Assembly: GCA_902522465.1 (NCBI GenBank)
Contig: CABYVV010000009.1
Span: forward strand, 1-54,011
Source: an uncultured Alphaproteobacteria bacterium
GTDB taxonomy: Bacteria > Pseudomonadota > Alphaproteobacteria > Methylaequorales > Methylaequoraceae
Length of the DNA stretch: 54,011 nt
Reading direction: 5' to 3'
Shown here in pieces: positions 8,463 to 16,760 of the stretch. The translations under genes were made by a program, and so were the position numbers. Each line of letters opens with the position of its first letter. Within the stretch, counting starts at the first letter, position 1. The notes under the pieces were generated by a model, which was not told the origin of the DNA, did not search any database, and saw only the letters and a list, made by a program, of their open reading frames with translations.

Positions 8463-9272
8463 ATGTTTTCAATTATTAGAACGGGTTTAGAGGCTGCAAA
8501 TAAAGACCTTGCTGTTATTTCAAATAATATTGCAAATGCGGGAACTAATGGGTTTAAAAAAAGTGAAGCTCAATTTGAAGATCTATATCATTCTCAACAT
8601 AACAATTCAACTGAGATTGCTAGAGGCATGGGTGTAACATCAATAAAACCAAGACAAAGTTTTGCACAAGGATCTTTGCAAGCAACAAATGGAAGTTTGG
8701 ATTTAGCAATTATGGGGGAAGGATTTTTTGCACTGGGACAACCACTTGGTAGAGGAGCAAATGCTAATGAAAGACCTGTTTTCACAAGGGATGGTTCCTT
8801 CCAACTTGATAGACTAGGAAATCTTGTAAATACAGATGGACTTCCACTCTTAGGTGAAGGTCAAACCCCAATCAATATACCTTTTACACAAGTTATTGAC
8901 CACGATGGAACAACCTCAACAAAACTATTATCAGAGATTAAAGTAAACAATGAAGGTGAAATAATTGTAACTTATGGACTAGACGATGTTAAAAAAGTAG
9001 CACAAATTCAATTGGCGGATTTTGTAAATGAACATGGATTAAAAAATATAGGAAATGCTCGTTTTCAGGAAACTCCAGAAAGTGGAATTCCTTCATTTGG
9101 CTTTCCTAAGGAAAGAACAATTGGTAAAATCCAAGCAGGATTCTTAGAGAAATCAAATACTGATATAACTGATGAAATTGTTCTAATGTTAAGAACACAA
9201 CGTGCTTTCAATGGTTGTTCAAAGCTTCTTCAATCCGACATCGATGTTGTAAAAAAACTCTCGCAACGCTAG
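8463..9272 (+). CDS. Flagellar hook/basal-body rod family protein (FlgE/FlgF/FlgG-like), isolated copy
   Basis: Axial flagellar protein exported by the flagellar type III system. The 269-aa protein has the Flg_bb_rod N-terminus with NNIANAGTNGFKKSEAQFED (residues 22-41), the FlgE/F/G core motif QGSLQATNGSLDLAIMGEGF near 75-95, TRDGSFQLDRLGNLV near 107-121, and the C-terminal Flg_bbr segment FLEKSNTDITDEIVLMLRTQ. The size fits FlgG or FlgF, while the termini look about equally like FlgE. flgF and flgE proper are at 21.5-26.2 kb, and no obvious flgG is in the window, so this may be the distal rod protein FlgG in a displaced position, or an extra paralogue. I choose ATG 8463 instead of 8409 because the family begins there and a sigma-54 promoter occupies 8436-8451. 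It converges with the minus-strand operon, 7 nt apart. Confidence 0.8.
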   Translation: MFSIIRTGLEAANKDLAVISNNIANAGTNGFKKSEAQFEDLYHSQHNNSTEIARGMGVTSIKPRQSFAQGSLQATNGSLDLAIMGEGFFALGQPLGRGANANERPVFTRDGSFQLDRLGNLVNTDGLPLLGEGQTPINIPFTQVIDHDGTTSTKLLSEIKVNNEGEIIVTYGLDDVKKVAQIQLADFVNEHGLKNIGNARFQETPESGIPSFGFPKERTIGKIQAGFLEKSNTDITDEIVLMLRTQRAFNGCSKLLQSDIDVVKKLSQR

Positions 9273-9279
9273 TTAATTA

Positions 9280-9696
9280 TTATAAAATAGGAATATTCCA
9301 AATTATCTCGTCAATTTTGATTAGTGTTTTATCCTTTACATATAAATCACCAACATTATTTATCATCAGGCTTTCTGTTGTTTTTAGTGTTAATTTAACT
9401 TTTCTTAATGTATTTTTTTTTAACGAAATATAATTCAAAACTTTCTCTAAAATAATTGATTCATAAAAAACATTAACTTCCATCAATGCCTTATCTGAAT
9501 GAATGAATAAATTGTCTTTGGAATCTTTACTTTTTTCTTTTAATATCAGTTTACATCTTCCTCTAGATATATTTTCAAATCCACAATCTAACATTATTGA
9601 AGGATATCTGTTAAATAAAATATCCATACTATCTACTCTAAGAATTATTTTATTTATTTTTTTCCAATTATTATCTTTATCTTGGATTGATTTCAT
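9280..9696 (-). CDS. Unknown protein, last gene of the flhA-fliA operon
   Basis: I do not recognise the 138-aa product. It has no signal peptide or membrane segment; it is rich in Lys, Ile, Leu and Asn and looks alternately strand-forming (LILKEKSKDSKDNLFIHSD, then VKLTLKTTESLMINNVGDLY), with two Cys near residues 38 and 47. Its start overlaps the 3' end of fliA by 20 nt, so it is probably translationally coupled to fliA and co-expressed with flhA-flhF-flhG-fliA. In other polar-flagellum loci chemotaxis or motor genes follow fliA, but it resembles none of CheY, CheZ or a PilZ protein in any motif I can see. A lineage-specific flagellar regulator or chaperone is possible, and that is inference only. 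Confidence 0.65.
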   Translation of the reverse strand: MKSIQDKDNNWKKINKIILRVDSMDILFNRYPSIMLDCGFENISRGRCKLILKEKSKDSKDNLFIHSDKALMEVNVFYESIILEKVLNYISLKKNTLRKVKLTLKTTESLMINNVGDLYVKDKTLIKIDEIIWNIPIL

Positions 9697-10381
9697 TTCT
9701 TAATTTTTGAATTATAGATTTTTTAATTTGTGAAATTCTTCCTGTACTTATTTCTAAAACATCTGCTATTTCGTAGATATTTAATTCATCTACGTAATAA
9801 AGTTGAGCCACCATTGCCTCTCTTTGATTTAAAATATTTAAGGCTTCTCTTATTTGATTTTTTAATTCCTTATTTTGTAATTTTATTTCAGGGTTCTCAT
9901 CTGAACTCGCAAATAAGATTGAATACTCATTATATGCGCTGTCAAGACTTTGAACTACATTAGCTTCAAATGCTTGTTTCCAGTAGTTATATTCATCATC
10001 TGTGATTCCAATAAATTCAATTAATTCTCTTTCTGAGGCATTTCTGTTAAGTTTCTTTTCTAAATCAAATCTATATTTATCAAACTCTTGTTTTTTTTTT
10101 ATTGTTGTTCTGCAAAGATTTGAGTTTTTTCTTAAATAATCAATTATTGATCCTCTAATTCTAAGTTGGGCATATTGAGCAAAATTAACACCTTCTTTAG
10201 GAGTATACTTCTGAGCTGCATGAATTAATCCCTCCATGCCTTGTTGGATTAAATCCTCTATTTCAACAATATTTTGTACTCTTCCATGGAGTTGCCATGC
10301 AATTTTTTTTACTAGATCAAGGTTATTCTGAATTAAATCATTTATGGAGGTTACAGATTTTTCCAAGTAATGTTTATTCAT
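9677..10381 (-). CDS. fliA: RNA polymerase sigma-28 factor FliA
   Basis: Sigma factor for late flagellar genes. The 234-aa protein has region 2 (IEDLIQQGMEGLIHAAQKY near residues 40-58, FAQYAQLRIRGSIIDYLRK near 67-85), a short region 3 and region 4 with a helix-turn-helix (YYVDELNIYEIADVLEISTG near 194-213). This 2-3-4 layout without region 1.1 is the FliA/sigma-28 type. It follows flhG by 10 nt and overlaps the unknown 138-aa gene by 20 nt. Its partner anti-sigma factor FlgM is encoded at 17.5 kb. I saw no convincing FliA-type promoter (TAAA...GCCGATAA) in this window, so its targets (flagellin, motor, chemotaxis) are presumably elsewhere. Confidence 0.93.
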   Translation of the reverse strand: MNKHYLEKSVTSINDLIQNNLDLVKKIAWQLHGRVQNIVEIEDLIQQGMEGLIHAAQKYTPKEGVNFAQYAQLRIRGSIIDYLRKNSNLCRTTIKKKQEFDKYRFDLEKKLNRNASERELIEFIGITDDEYNYWKQAFEANVVQSLDSAYNEYSILFASSDENPEIKLQNKELKNQIREALNILNQREAMVAQLYYVDELNIYEIADVLEISTGRISQIKKSIIQKLRNEINPR

Positions 10382-10391
10382 ATTGATTAGC

Positions 10392-11189
10392 TTACGCTCT
10401 TTTTTTAACTTTTGAAAGAAAAGTTAACCCTCCCCATTCATTTGTCGGAGTTTCATTTATATTTTTTGCTATTTTAAGAAAAGACTGTGAAATATTTGAC
10501 TTAGGTTCACTGACTAAAATAGGGACTCTATCAACAATTGATTTTCTTACTTTGCCAGAATTTTTAATACAACCAACATAATGTAAATTTACATCTAAAA
10601 ACTGAGATGTTATAGACTGAAACTTTTTAAAAAGATCTTTTCCATGCTTATCATCATCAACTTGATTGACTGCAATACAATAATTCTTGAAAGAGGATTT
10701 AGAATATAAAGCTTTTATTAAAGCGTAAGAATCAATAAAACTAGTAGGTTCTCCAATTATGACTATTAGGATTCTATCGCAAGCCATGGAAAAAACTAAA
10801 GCATTATCCTCTGCTCCAGCAGCTATATCAACAATCAACTTTACATTTCCAAATTTTTTTAAATAATTATCAATTTCATTTAAAATTGAATATCTTTTGA
10901 CATTTTCCATATTTAATAAATTTTCAGTGGCTGTACCACCTGATATCAAATTTATTCCAGTTTTGTTAGATTCTATTACATCGGAGATTTTTTTCTCACC
11001 AGAAATCACATCAGCTAAGGTGAATTTTGGATTTATACCAAGTAAAACATGAGAATTTGCCATTCCCATATCCGTATCTAATAAAAAAACCTTTTCTGAT
11101 AGTTTTTTTTGTGCGATTGATAAATTTACGGCGAAAGTAGTTTTACCAACGCCACCTTTACCGCTTGTTATAGCAATTGAGTCAGACAC
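10392..11189 (-). CDS. flhG: Flagellar number regulator FlhG (MinD-like ATPase)
   Basis: A MinD/ParA-type ATPase that, with FlhF, sets flagellar number and place in polarly flagellated bacteria. The 265-aa protein starts with the deviant Walker A motif SGKGGVGKTTFAVN (residues 8-21), has the switch LLDTDMGMANSHVLLG near 38-53, which is the FlhG form, and a Walker B-like LIVDIAAGAED near 116. The start is GTG at 11189, overlapping the flhF stop by 8 nt. The order flhA-flhF-flhG-fliA is the same as in Pseudomonas and Vibrio, which supports FlhG over a cell-division MinD. An N-terminal FlhG extension for activating a sigma-54 regulator (DQAxxLR motif) is not present. Confidence 0.92.
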   Translation of the reverse strand: MSDSIAITSGKGGVGKTTFAVNLSIAQKKLSEKVFLLDTDMGMANSHVLLGINPKFTLADVISGEKKISDVIESNKTGINLISGGTATENLLNMENVKRYSILNEIDNYLKKFGNVKLIVDIAAGAEDNALVFSMACDRILIVIIGEPTSFIDSYALIKALYSKSSFKNYCIAVNQVDDDKHGKDLFKKFQSITSQFLDVNLHYVGCIKNSGKVRKSIVDRVPILVSEPKSNISQSFLKIAKNINETPTNEWGGLTFLSKVKKRA

Positions 11190-12321
11190 TTTTTAAGTTC
11201 TCTTTCATATATTTGGTTAAAGAGTTTTCATTTGCCTCAATAATTGAGTCTATCAAAACTTTTGTACCGGTAACTATACCAATTCTTGCATTATTGAGGG
11301 CTAGAGAAGAAAACTCTTCAGAACCAACCCAACATTCATCAAGTTTTGTTATAGCAATCATAGGCCTTATCTCCGATACTTTATTACTTAATCCATCGAT
11401 CATCTCTGAATTTGAACCACTAGGTACAGTTAATATAGAACAAAAATTAAATGACGGAAACGAATTTTTTATCTCCTTTATTTTCTGTATTCCAAAATTT
11501 ATATCTCCAGAAAAATCAAAAATATTAATATCATTATTGGATTCGCCATTATTAAAATTAAAACTATTATAGTGTTTTACTGGAAACCCTAAAACTCTGC
11601 TGTATGACCTTAAAGTGTCGGAATTTCCTGTGCTAGAATTTGTAATATCTATAAAGTTAATATTTTTGCAACTTTGCTTATCTGATAAATAAGATGCAAT
11701 TTTTGCTGCAAGTGTTGATTTTCCAGAACCAGAATTACCAAAAACAAAAATATTTTTTGAATTAATTAATCTTGAAAAATCATCTGATACTAATTTTTTT
11801 GATAATTCTCTAAAAAACGAAATTCGACCTTCTTCAAGACTTTTTCCAATAAATGAGTAATTAAGTTTATTAATAATTTCTGGATGAAATTTTTCTTGTC
11901 TTAATTTGATAGGTGTAAAATAAGACAATTTATCTGAAATTCCTGACTGATCTGTTAAGATCATGCTATTCATTTCATCTTTTAAATTATCAATTTGTTT
12001 TTGAATTTGCTGAAGTATTTTTAAACTCTCATCCTTTTGAACTTTTTTTTCTGAACTTTTTGATCCTAGATATGAAATATTACCTTTTTCTTTATTTACT
12101 TTTGATGAAGAGATTTCTTTTTTAAAAACATTTGAAAAATTTTTATTTTCTTCTGTATTTTTTTTATGAATTTCAATAATTTCATCATTATCTGAGGCTT
12201 CAACTTCAATAACCCCATTATTTCTTTTAGTTGATAAAATAATGGCTTTTTCGCCAAACTCATTATTTACCAGATTCATTGCTGTCTTCATGTCTTTGGC
12301 CTTAAACAGTTGTGTTGTCAT
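11182..12321 (-). CDS. flhF: Flagellar biosynthesis GTPase FlhF
   Basis: SRP-type GTPase that recruits the first flagellar components to the pole. The N-terminal 160 residues form the variable basic/acidic B domain, beginning MTTQLFKAKDMKTAMN, which is typical of FlhF. The NG domain carries the P-loop FGNSGSGKSTLAAK near residue 195, followed by FIDITNS, IFDFSGD (the DTAGR-like motif, degenerate here) and ITKLDEC (TKxD) near 325. I choose ATG 12321 (379 aa) over 12360 because an AAGGAG ribosome site sits 8-10 nt before it and homologues begin with this sequence. It overlaps the flhA 3' end by 20 nt and flhG by 8 nt. The degenerate G3 motif may mean weakened GTP hydrolysis. Confidence 0.9.
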   Translation of the reverse strand: MTTQLFKAKDMKTAMNLVNNEFGEKAIILSTKRNNGVIEVEASDNDEIIEIHKKNTEENKNFSNVFKKEISSSKVNKEKGNISYLGSKSSEKKVQKDESLKILQQIQKQIDNLKDEMNSMILTDQSGISDKLSYFTPIKLRQEKFHPEIINKLNYSFIGKSLEEGRISFFRELSKKLVSDDFSRLINSKNIFVFGNSGSGKSTLAAKIASYLSDKQSCKNINFIDITNSSTGNSDTLRSYSRVLGFPVKHYNSFNFNNGESNNDINIFDFSGDINFGIQKIKEIKNSFPSFNFCSILTVPSGSNSEMIDGLSNKVSEIRPMIAITKLDECWVGSEEFSSLALNNARIGIVTGTKVLIDSIIEANENSLTKYMKENLKSV

Positions 12322-14440
12322 TTTTATTCTCCTTTTCTGTTGTTGATATCTGTTCACCAATAGTCGCTATCACCTTCACTCTTTTACTTTCAGGAAGTTC
12401 TGTGAAGGATAAAACCACAATATCGTCAATATGTTGGCGAAGTAGAATTGATAAATCCTTTCTAATCACAGGTGAAGTTACAATTACTAATGAATTTGAT
12501 TCTGTTGGAGATTTTTCACCAACATCTATGATCGATTTTATCATTTTTTTAGCTAACAATGGGTCAATAAGCAAGCCGTCTGAACCGCTTTTTTTAGACA
12601 TTGTAATTAACATTTGCTCAAACTCTGGGTTAAAAGTAATCACATCCAAAGCCTCATTCACGTTTGATATTTTTTGAATCAGCAAAGATGATATCGCTGG
12701 TCTTACTGCTTCTGAAAGTTCATCAGGGCTTAATTTTTTTTCAGATAGGTTAGATAAAGCCTCTAAAATTTTCTTTAAATCATTGATTGGTACTCTTTCT
12801 ACTAATAGATTTCTTAATATTATTGTTAAATAATGTAAAGGGATGAGCTTAGGTACAACTGATTGAACTAACTGCGGGTTTGACTTTGATAAATTATCAA
12901 GAAGAGATTGAACGTCGTCCTGACTAATCAGTTCCCCAGCATATCGAAGTAAAATTTGATTTAGGTGTGTTGCAATGACAGCCTCGGGTTCAATAATCAT
13001 ATAATGATTTGCTTCTGCTTTAGCTACTAGGTGCTGCTCAATCCAAAAAGCATCTAAACCAAAGGATGGATCCTTAACTTGAATACCTTGAACCTGTAAT
13101 TGAGTTTCATCACCAGGCATTGCCAACTTTCTATCAACATACAATTTATCTTCTGCAACTATTGTATGTCCAATTCTAATTTTATATGAATTAGCATCTA
13201 GTGATAAATCATCCTTAACCCTAACATTTGGAATAATAAATCCAAGGTCTTTTGAAACTTGTTTCCTAATTCCTGTAATTTTTGAAATTAAAGGACCAGC
13301 AGATTTTTTATCATTTGAATCAACCAGAGATATTAATCCGTATCCTAAATCCAGAGAAACTGAGGCATTATCTGAAACTTCGTCAATATCTATCTTTCCA
13401 ATATTTTCATCACTATCTAAGTCCTCCTTTTCCTCATTAATCAACTCTTGTCCCTTATTTTTCGAAGTAAACCAGGCTATAACTCCAGAAAAAAAAGCAC
13501 CAATAAGAAATAAAGTATTTGGCATACCAGGCACAAGTCCAAACAGTAGTAGAACAGCTGATACTGGAACCCAAGCTTTAGATAAACCCATTTGGTTGGA
13601 AATCTGACCTGCTAAATCATCCTTATCTGAAGCAATTCTTGTAACAATTGTAGCTGTAGCCATTGCTAAAAGTAAGGAGGGAATTTGCGCAACCAGGCCA
13701 TCACCAACTGTAAGAAGTATATAAGTTTCAGCAGATTCATTAAGAGTCAAGTCGTGCATTACCGTCCCGATAATCAAACCACCAATAATATTAATTACTA
13801 AAATCAAAATTCCAGCTATTGCATCACCTTTTACAAATTTTGCTGCTCCATCCATTGCTCCATAAAATTCTCCCTCTTTTGCAATTTCATTCCTTCTTGT
13901 TTTAGCTTCCTCACTGGTCATAATTCCAGCATTTAAATCAGCATCAATTGCCATCTGTTTTCCTGGCATTGCGTCTAGAGTAAATCTTGCCGCAACTTCA
14001 GAAACACGGCCAGCACCTTTTGTTATGACAATTAAGTTTATAATTACTAATATTGCAAATACAAATAGTCCGACTGCGTAACTTCCAGCCATTACAAAAT
14101 CTCCAAATGCTTCAATAATTGCACCTGCAGAATCAGTCCCATTATGACCAGATTTCAAAATCACTCTGGTTGAGGCAACATTTAATCCTAATCTTAAGAC
14201 TGTTGCAAAAAGCAAAACTGTGGGAAAACTAGAAAAATCTAAAGGCCTAAAAGTTTGCAAGGCAACCATGAGTACAAGTAAAGAAACAAGTAAGTTAGAA
14301 GTAAATAAAATATCTAACATCCAAGGTTGTAATGGAATAACCATCATTGCAATAAGAATCATTATTCCAACTGGGATACTGAAAGTCCTTATAAAATCTA
14401 AAAGATTATCTTTTTGGAACGTTTTTAGCACTAAATCCAT
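12302..14440 (-). CDS. flhA: Flagellar type III export gate protein FlhA
   Basis: Export-gate membrane protein of the flagellar secretion system. Of 712 aa, the first 330 contain about eight membrane segments. The FHIPEP signature GRVSEVAARFTLDAMPGKQM followed by AIDADLNAG is at about residues 155-185. The rest is the cytoplasmic domain that docks substrate-chaperone complexes (LGYGLISLVD, IRIGHTIVAEDKLYVDRKLA, YMIIEPEAVIATHLNQIL). The length and motif order are standard. It is the first gene of the minus-strand operon flhA-flhF-flhG-fliA-unknown, preceded by an AAAGG ribosome site and a near-perfect sigma-54 promoter about 85-100 nt upstream. Confidence 0.97.
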   Translation of the reverse strand: MDLVLKTFQKDNLLDFIRTFSIPVGIMILIAMMVIPLQPWMLDILFTSNLLVSLLVLMVALQTFRPLDFSSFPTVLLFATVLRLGLNVASTRVILKSGHNGTDSAGAIIEAFGDFVMAGSYAVGLFVFAILVIINLIVITKGAGRVSEVAARFTLDAMPGKQMAIDADLNAGIMTSEEAKTRRNEIAKEGEFYGAMDGAAKFVKGDAIAGILILVINIIGGLIIGTVMHDLTLNESAETYILLTVGDGLVAQIPSLLLAMATATIVTRIASDKDDLAGQISNQMGLSKAWVPVSAVLLLFGLVPGMPNTLFLIGAFFSGVIAWFTSKNKGQELINEEKEDLDSDENIGKIDIDEVSDNASVSLDLGYGLISLVDSNDKKSAGPLISKITGIRKQVSKDLGFIIPNVRVKDDLSLDANSYKIRIGHTIVAEDKLYVDRKLAMPGDETQLQVQGIQVKDPSFGLDAFWIEQHLVAKAEANHYMIIEPEAVIATHLNQILLRYAGELISQDDVQSLLDNLSKSNPQLVQSVVPKLIPLHYLTIILRNLLVERVPINDLKKILEALSNLSEKKLSPDELSEAVRPAISSLLIQKISNVNEALDVITFNPEFEQMLITMSKKSGSDGLLIDPLLAKKMIKSIIDVGEKSPTESNSLVIVTSPVIRKDLSILLRQHIDDIVVLSFTELPESKRVKVIATIGEQISTTEKENKNDNTTV

Positions 14441-14525
14441 TATGAATACCTTTTGTCAAAAAATTGACCGCTTAAATGCACGGTTTCCTTTGATTTTTTT
14501 GTTTTAATAATCATGTGAAACTAGA

Positions 14526-14541
14526 TGCAAGAGATATGCCA
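14526..14541 (-). promoter_or_regulatory. Sigma-54 promoter of the flhA operon
   Basis: Read on the minus strand this is TGGCAT-ATCTC-TTGCA, matching the -24/-12 consensus at every invariant base with exact spacing. Expected transcription start is near 14515, giving a leader of about 75 nt before flhA at 14440. Confidence 0.82.
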
Positions 14542-14579
14542 TACAGGTAATAAGAACTTTAACTAGACCTAGTAAGGAG

Positions 14580-14595
14580 TGGCATAAATTATGCA
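14580..14595 (+). promoter_or_regulatory. Sigma-54 promoter of the flgP-like/flgT operon
   Basis: TGGCAT-AAATT-ATGCA on the plus strand keeps GG at -24 and GC at -12 with correct spacing; only the first base of the -12 element departs from TTGCA. Expected start near 14606, about 25 nt before the lipoprotein gene at 14631, which has an AGAGG ribosome site. It stands back to back with the flhA promoter, 38 nt apart, so one enhancer-binding regulator could serve both. Confidence 0.7.
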
Positions 14596-14630
14596 GGTGT
14601 TTTGTAAATATTATAAAAGAGGATTAAATT

Positions 14631-15140
14631 ATGAAAAAATATCTAGTATTAATTTTAGTAATATTTCTTCAATCTTGTAATGGGAATTTAATGAGTGGTT
14701 TTAACAACTCAAAGTTTTCTAGCACTTCTCAAGATAATGTTGAAGATTATTCAAAACCAACAAATCAACTGAATAAAACTCGTGAGTTATTAGACGGAGC
14801 ATCTATAAATTTTCCTACTCTAACTGCAACAGGTTATGCCGTTGTATCCACTCAACCTGGACAAAATGTAGAACAAAAAAGATTAATGGCAATAAGAGCT
14901 GCAAGAATGTCAGCAATGAGGGAGCTTGCAGAACAAATTCATGGTTTAAAAGTTGACAGTAATACTACTGTTATCGATCTAATGGTTCAAAACGATACAT
15001 TTAGAGGTATTGTTTCAGGTATTATTAGAGGTGCAAGAACTGTTAGAATCAACCCAACTGGAAGTGATACATACGAAACTGTCTTGGAAATAGACCAAGA
15101 TATGGTTGCATATCTTTTTAGACAAGCACAAACATTATAG
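14631..15140 (+). CDS. LPP20-family outer-membrane lipoprotein, FlgP-like
   Basis: The 169-aa product has a lipoprotein signal with lipobox LQSC (Cys at residue 16), a Ser/Asn-rich linker, and an LPP20-type domain from about residue 60: TLTATGYAVVSTQPGQN, then the helix RLMAIRAARMSAMRELAEQI and a region ending in DQDMVAYLFRQA. FlgP of Vibrio and Campylobacter, an outer-membrane flagellar disk/H-ring protein required for motility, belongs to this family. It is followed after 9 nt by a FlgT homologue and then flgA-flgM-flgN, the same neighbourhood as Vibrio flgP, so FlgP is the best inference. It is expressed from the sigma-54 promoter at 14580. Confidence 0.78.
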   Translation: MKKYLVLILVIFLQSCNGNLMSGFNNSKFSSTSQDNVEDYSKPTNQLNKTRELLDGASINFPTLTATGYAVVSTQPGQNVEQKRLMAIRAARMSAMRELAEQIHGLKVDSNTTVIDLMVQNDTFRGIVSGIIRGARTVRINPTGSDTYETVLEIDQDMVAYLFRQAQTL

Positions 15141-15149
15141 GATAAGAAG

Positions 15150-16325
15150 TTGAAGAAAATTGAATACAATTCTTTTGATGTACTTTTAAAACAGGTAATT
15201 TATTTTTTAACGACCCTTTTAACTATTCTACTATTTTCAACATATCTAGTAGCTAATGAAATTGGATACAAGGAAATAGTTTCAAACGGAAGAGCCGTTA
15301 TAATTAATGGGAATGTTGACTTAGCGAAAAAAAGGGCACTTGAAGATGCACTCTATTTAGCTAGTATCCAAGGAGGAGCAAGAGTAGACGGATATTCAAG
15401 TATTGATTCTTCAACCAATCTTAATGAAACTCTTTTAGTTAGACCCTCCTCAACCATCAAGGATTTTGTTGTTATCGATGAAAACGTTGATGAAAGCCAC
15501 TACAACGTTAAGATTAAAGCAATTTTAGTTAGTGTTAACGATTTTTTGAATTGTTCTAGTAGAGAATTTGTAAATTTAACATTTCTTTCCTCTCACTTTT
15601 CAATATCAAGCAGATTACCTCCCTGGACATCTAAGCTTCCTAATTCAATATCCTCTGAAATTAAGAAAAATTTAGCAAATATTAATTTTTTAAATCTCAC
15701 AGATGCATCTAGAGTTTATTTTAATCCTGACAAGGTTTTGAAAAAATCGATATCGCTAGATTATAACAACCTTGTTGAAGGTAAAAGCAACTCATTAAGA
15801 AGTGGTGAATTTGCTGTACACCCAATAATACAAATAGATTACGCAAAAGGAAGACTCAATCGTGTCTCTAAAGAAATCATAGTTAATATTACCCTAAATA
15901 TTTATGAAGGACCTGATTTTAGTATTCTTGATTCAATGGATTATAGTTTTTCTTTGTGGGCTGGAAATAAAACTGGATATGATTTTATTGATGCTTTTTT
16001 AAGAGTTTCTCAAGACAAACTTATAGATTTTGTTGATTCAAGTGTTTCCAAAATTCAGTATAGAGTACTTGACAAACTAAAATGTCAGCCACTTCAAGCA
16101 GACATTGAATTAGTAGGTGATCAACTTGTAGTACCAATTGGACTAAACCAAGGACTTAAAAAAGGAACAGTTGGGTTTGTTTCAAATTCTAGAGATGTTA
16201 TTATGAGCGAATGGGTAGTGCTTACAGTTAGTAGTTCAGATGAAAACTCTTCGGTAGTCGAGCCCTTAAACCCATTAAATAAAAAAGAAAATATGAAAGG
16301 AAAAAAAATCAAATTTTTAAATTAG
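15150..16325 (+). CDS. flgT: FlgT-like flagellar H-ring assembly protein
   Basis: The 391-aa protein has one N-terminal hydrophobic export segment (about residues 14-34, ending near VANE) and then the FlgT N-domain pattern: VSNGRAVIINGNVDLAKKRA followed by LEDALYLASIQGGARVDGYS (residues 46-85). The middle domain and a C-terminal beta domain with ELVGDQLVVPIGLNQGLKKG and VGFVSN near 325-350 also agree with FlgT architecture. In Vibrio FlgT forms the H-ring around the LP ring and is needed for stator-ring assembly of the sodium-driven motor. The start is TTG at 15150, 9 nt after the lipoprotein stop. It sits in one transcript with the flgP-like gene and flgA. FlgT is unusual in alphaproteobacteria as far as I know. 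Confidence 0.75.
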   Translation: MKKIEYNSFDVLLKQVIYFLTTLLTILLFSTYLVANEIGYKEIVSNGRAVIINGNVDLAKKRALEDALYLASIQGGARVDGYSSIDSSTNLNETLLVRPSSTIKDFVVIDENVDESHYNVKIKAILVSVNDFLNCSSREFVNLTFLSSHFSISSRLPPWTSKLPNSISSEIKKNLANINFLNLTDASRVYFNPDKVLKKSISLDYNNLVEGKSNSLRSGEFAVHPIIQIDYAKGRLNRVSKEIIVNITLNIYEGPDFSILDSMDYSFSLWAGNKTGYDFIDAFLRVSQDKLIDFVDSSVSKIQYRVLDKLKCQPLQADIELVGDQLVVPIGLNQGLKKGTVGFVSNSRDVIMSEWVVLTVSSSDENSSVVEPLNPLNKKENMKGKKIKFLN

Positions 16326-16331
16326 GTGATT

Positions 16332-16760
16332 ATGAAAAAACTTGTATTTATAATTTTAGCTTTCTTTATGATTTCATATTATGCTGAATCAAACGAACCT
16401 TTCGTTGTATTAGAATACAATCAATCAGTTCATTCAGAAAAAAAACTTAATAAAGAAAATATATTCATAAAAAATCAAAACCACTCGGTAGTTCATACTG
16501 TTCTTGATGGTGAATCCTTAAGTGGAATTTTGAAAAAATATTACGGAAACAGCGGGCTGAATATGAAAATATTGGAAGTTTCACTCATACAAATGAATAA
16601 ACATGCATTTGTCAGGAATAATCCTCATTTTTTATTTGCAGGAAAGAAGATCAAAATTCCCTCCATTAACGAAGTAATGAATTTAGTTAAAAATATTAAT
16701 AATAATCAAACTTCAAGAAGTTCCAGCAGGAACGGTCATATCTATTTTTATGGAAACTAA
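16332..16760 (+). CDS. Exported LysM/FimV-like protein in the flgT-flgA operon
   Basis: The 142-aa protein has a signal peptide (residues 1-18, MKKLVFIILAFFMISYYAES). After a polar linker it carries one peptidoglycan-binding-like domain: VVHTVLDGESLSGILKKYYG near 52-71, then LIQMNKHAFVRNNPHFLFAG and KKIKIPSI near 85-115. The last part (MNKHAFVRNNPHFLFAGKKIKIP) reads like the FimV N-terminal region, where LysM recognises cell wall. I use ATG 16332, 6 nt after the flgT stop, in place of an in-frame GTG at 16326. It overlaps flgA by 11 nt. A role in anchoring the polar flagellar rings to peptidoglycan is inferred from position only. Confidence 0.7.
   Translation: MKKLVFIILAFFMISYYAESNEPFVVLEYNQSVHSEKKLNKENIFIKNQNHSVVHTVLDGESLSGILKKYYGNSGLNMKILEVSLIQMNKHAFVRNNPHFLFAGKKIKIPSINEVMNLVKNINNNQTSRSSSRNGHIYFYGN

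Noticed and set aside
10392-11189. Cell-division MinD instead of FlhG
   Set aside because: It lies between flhF and fliA, has the DMGMANSHVLLG form of FlhG, and there is no minC or minE next to it.
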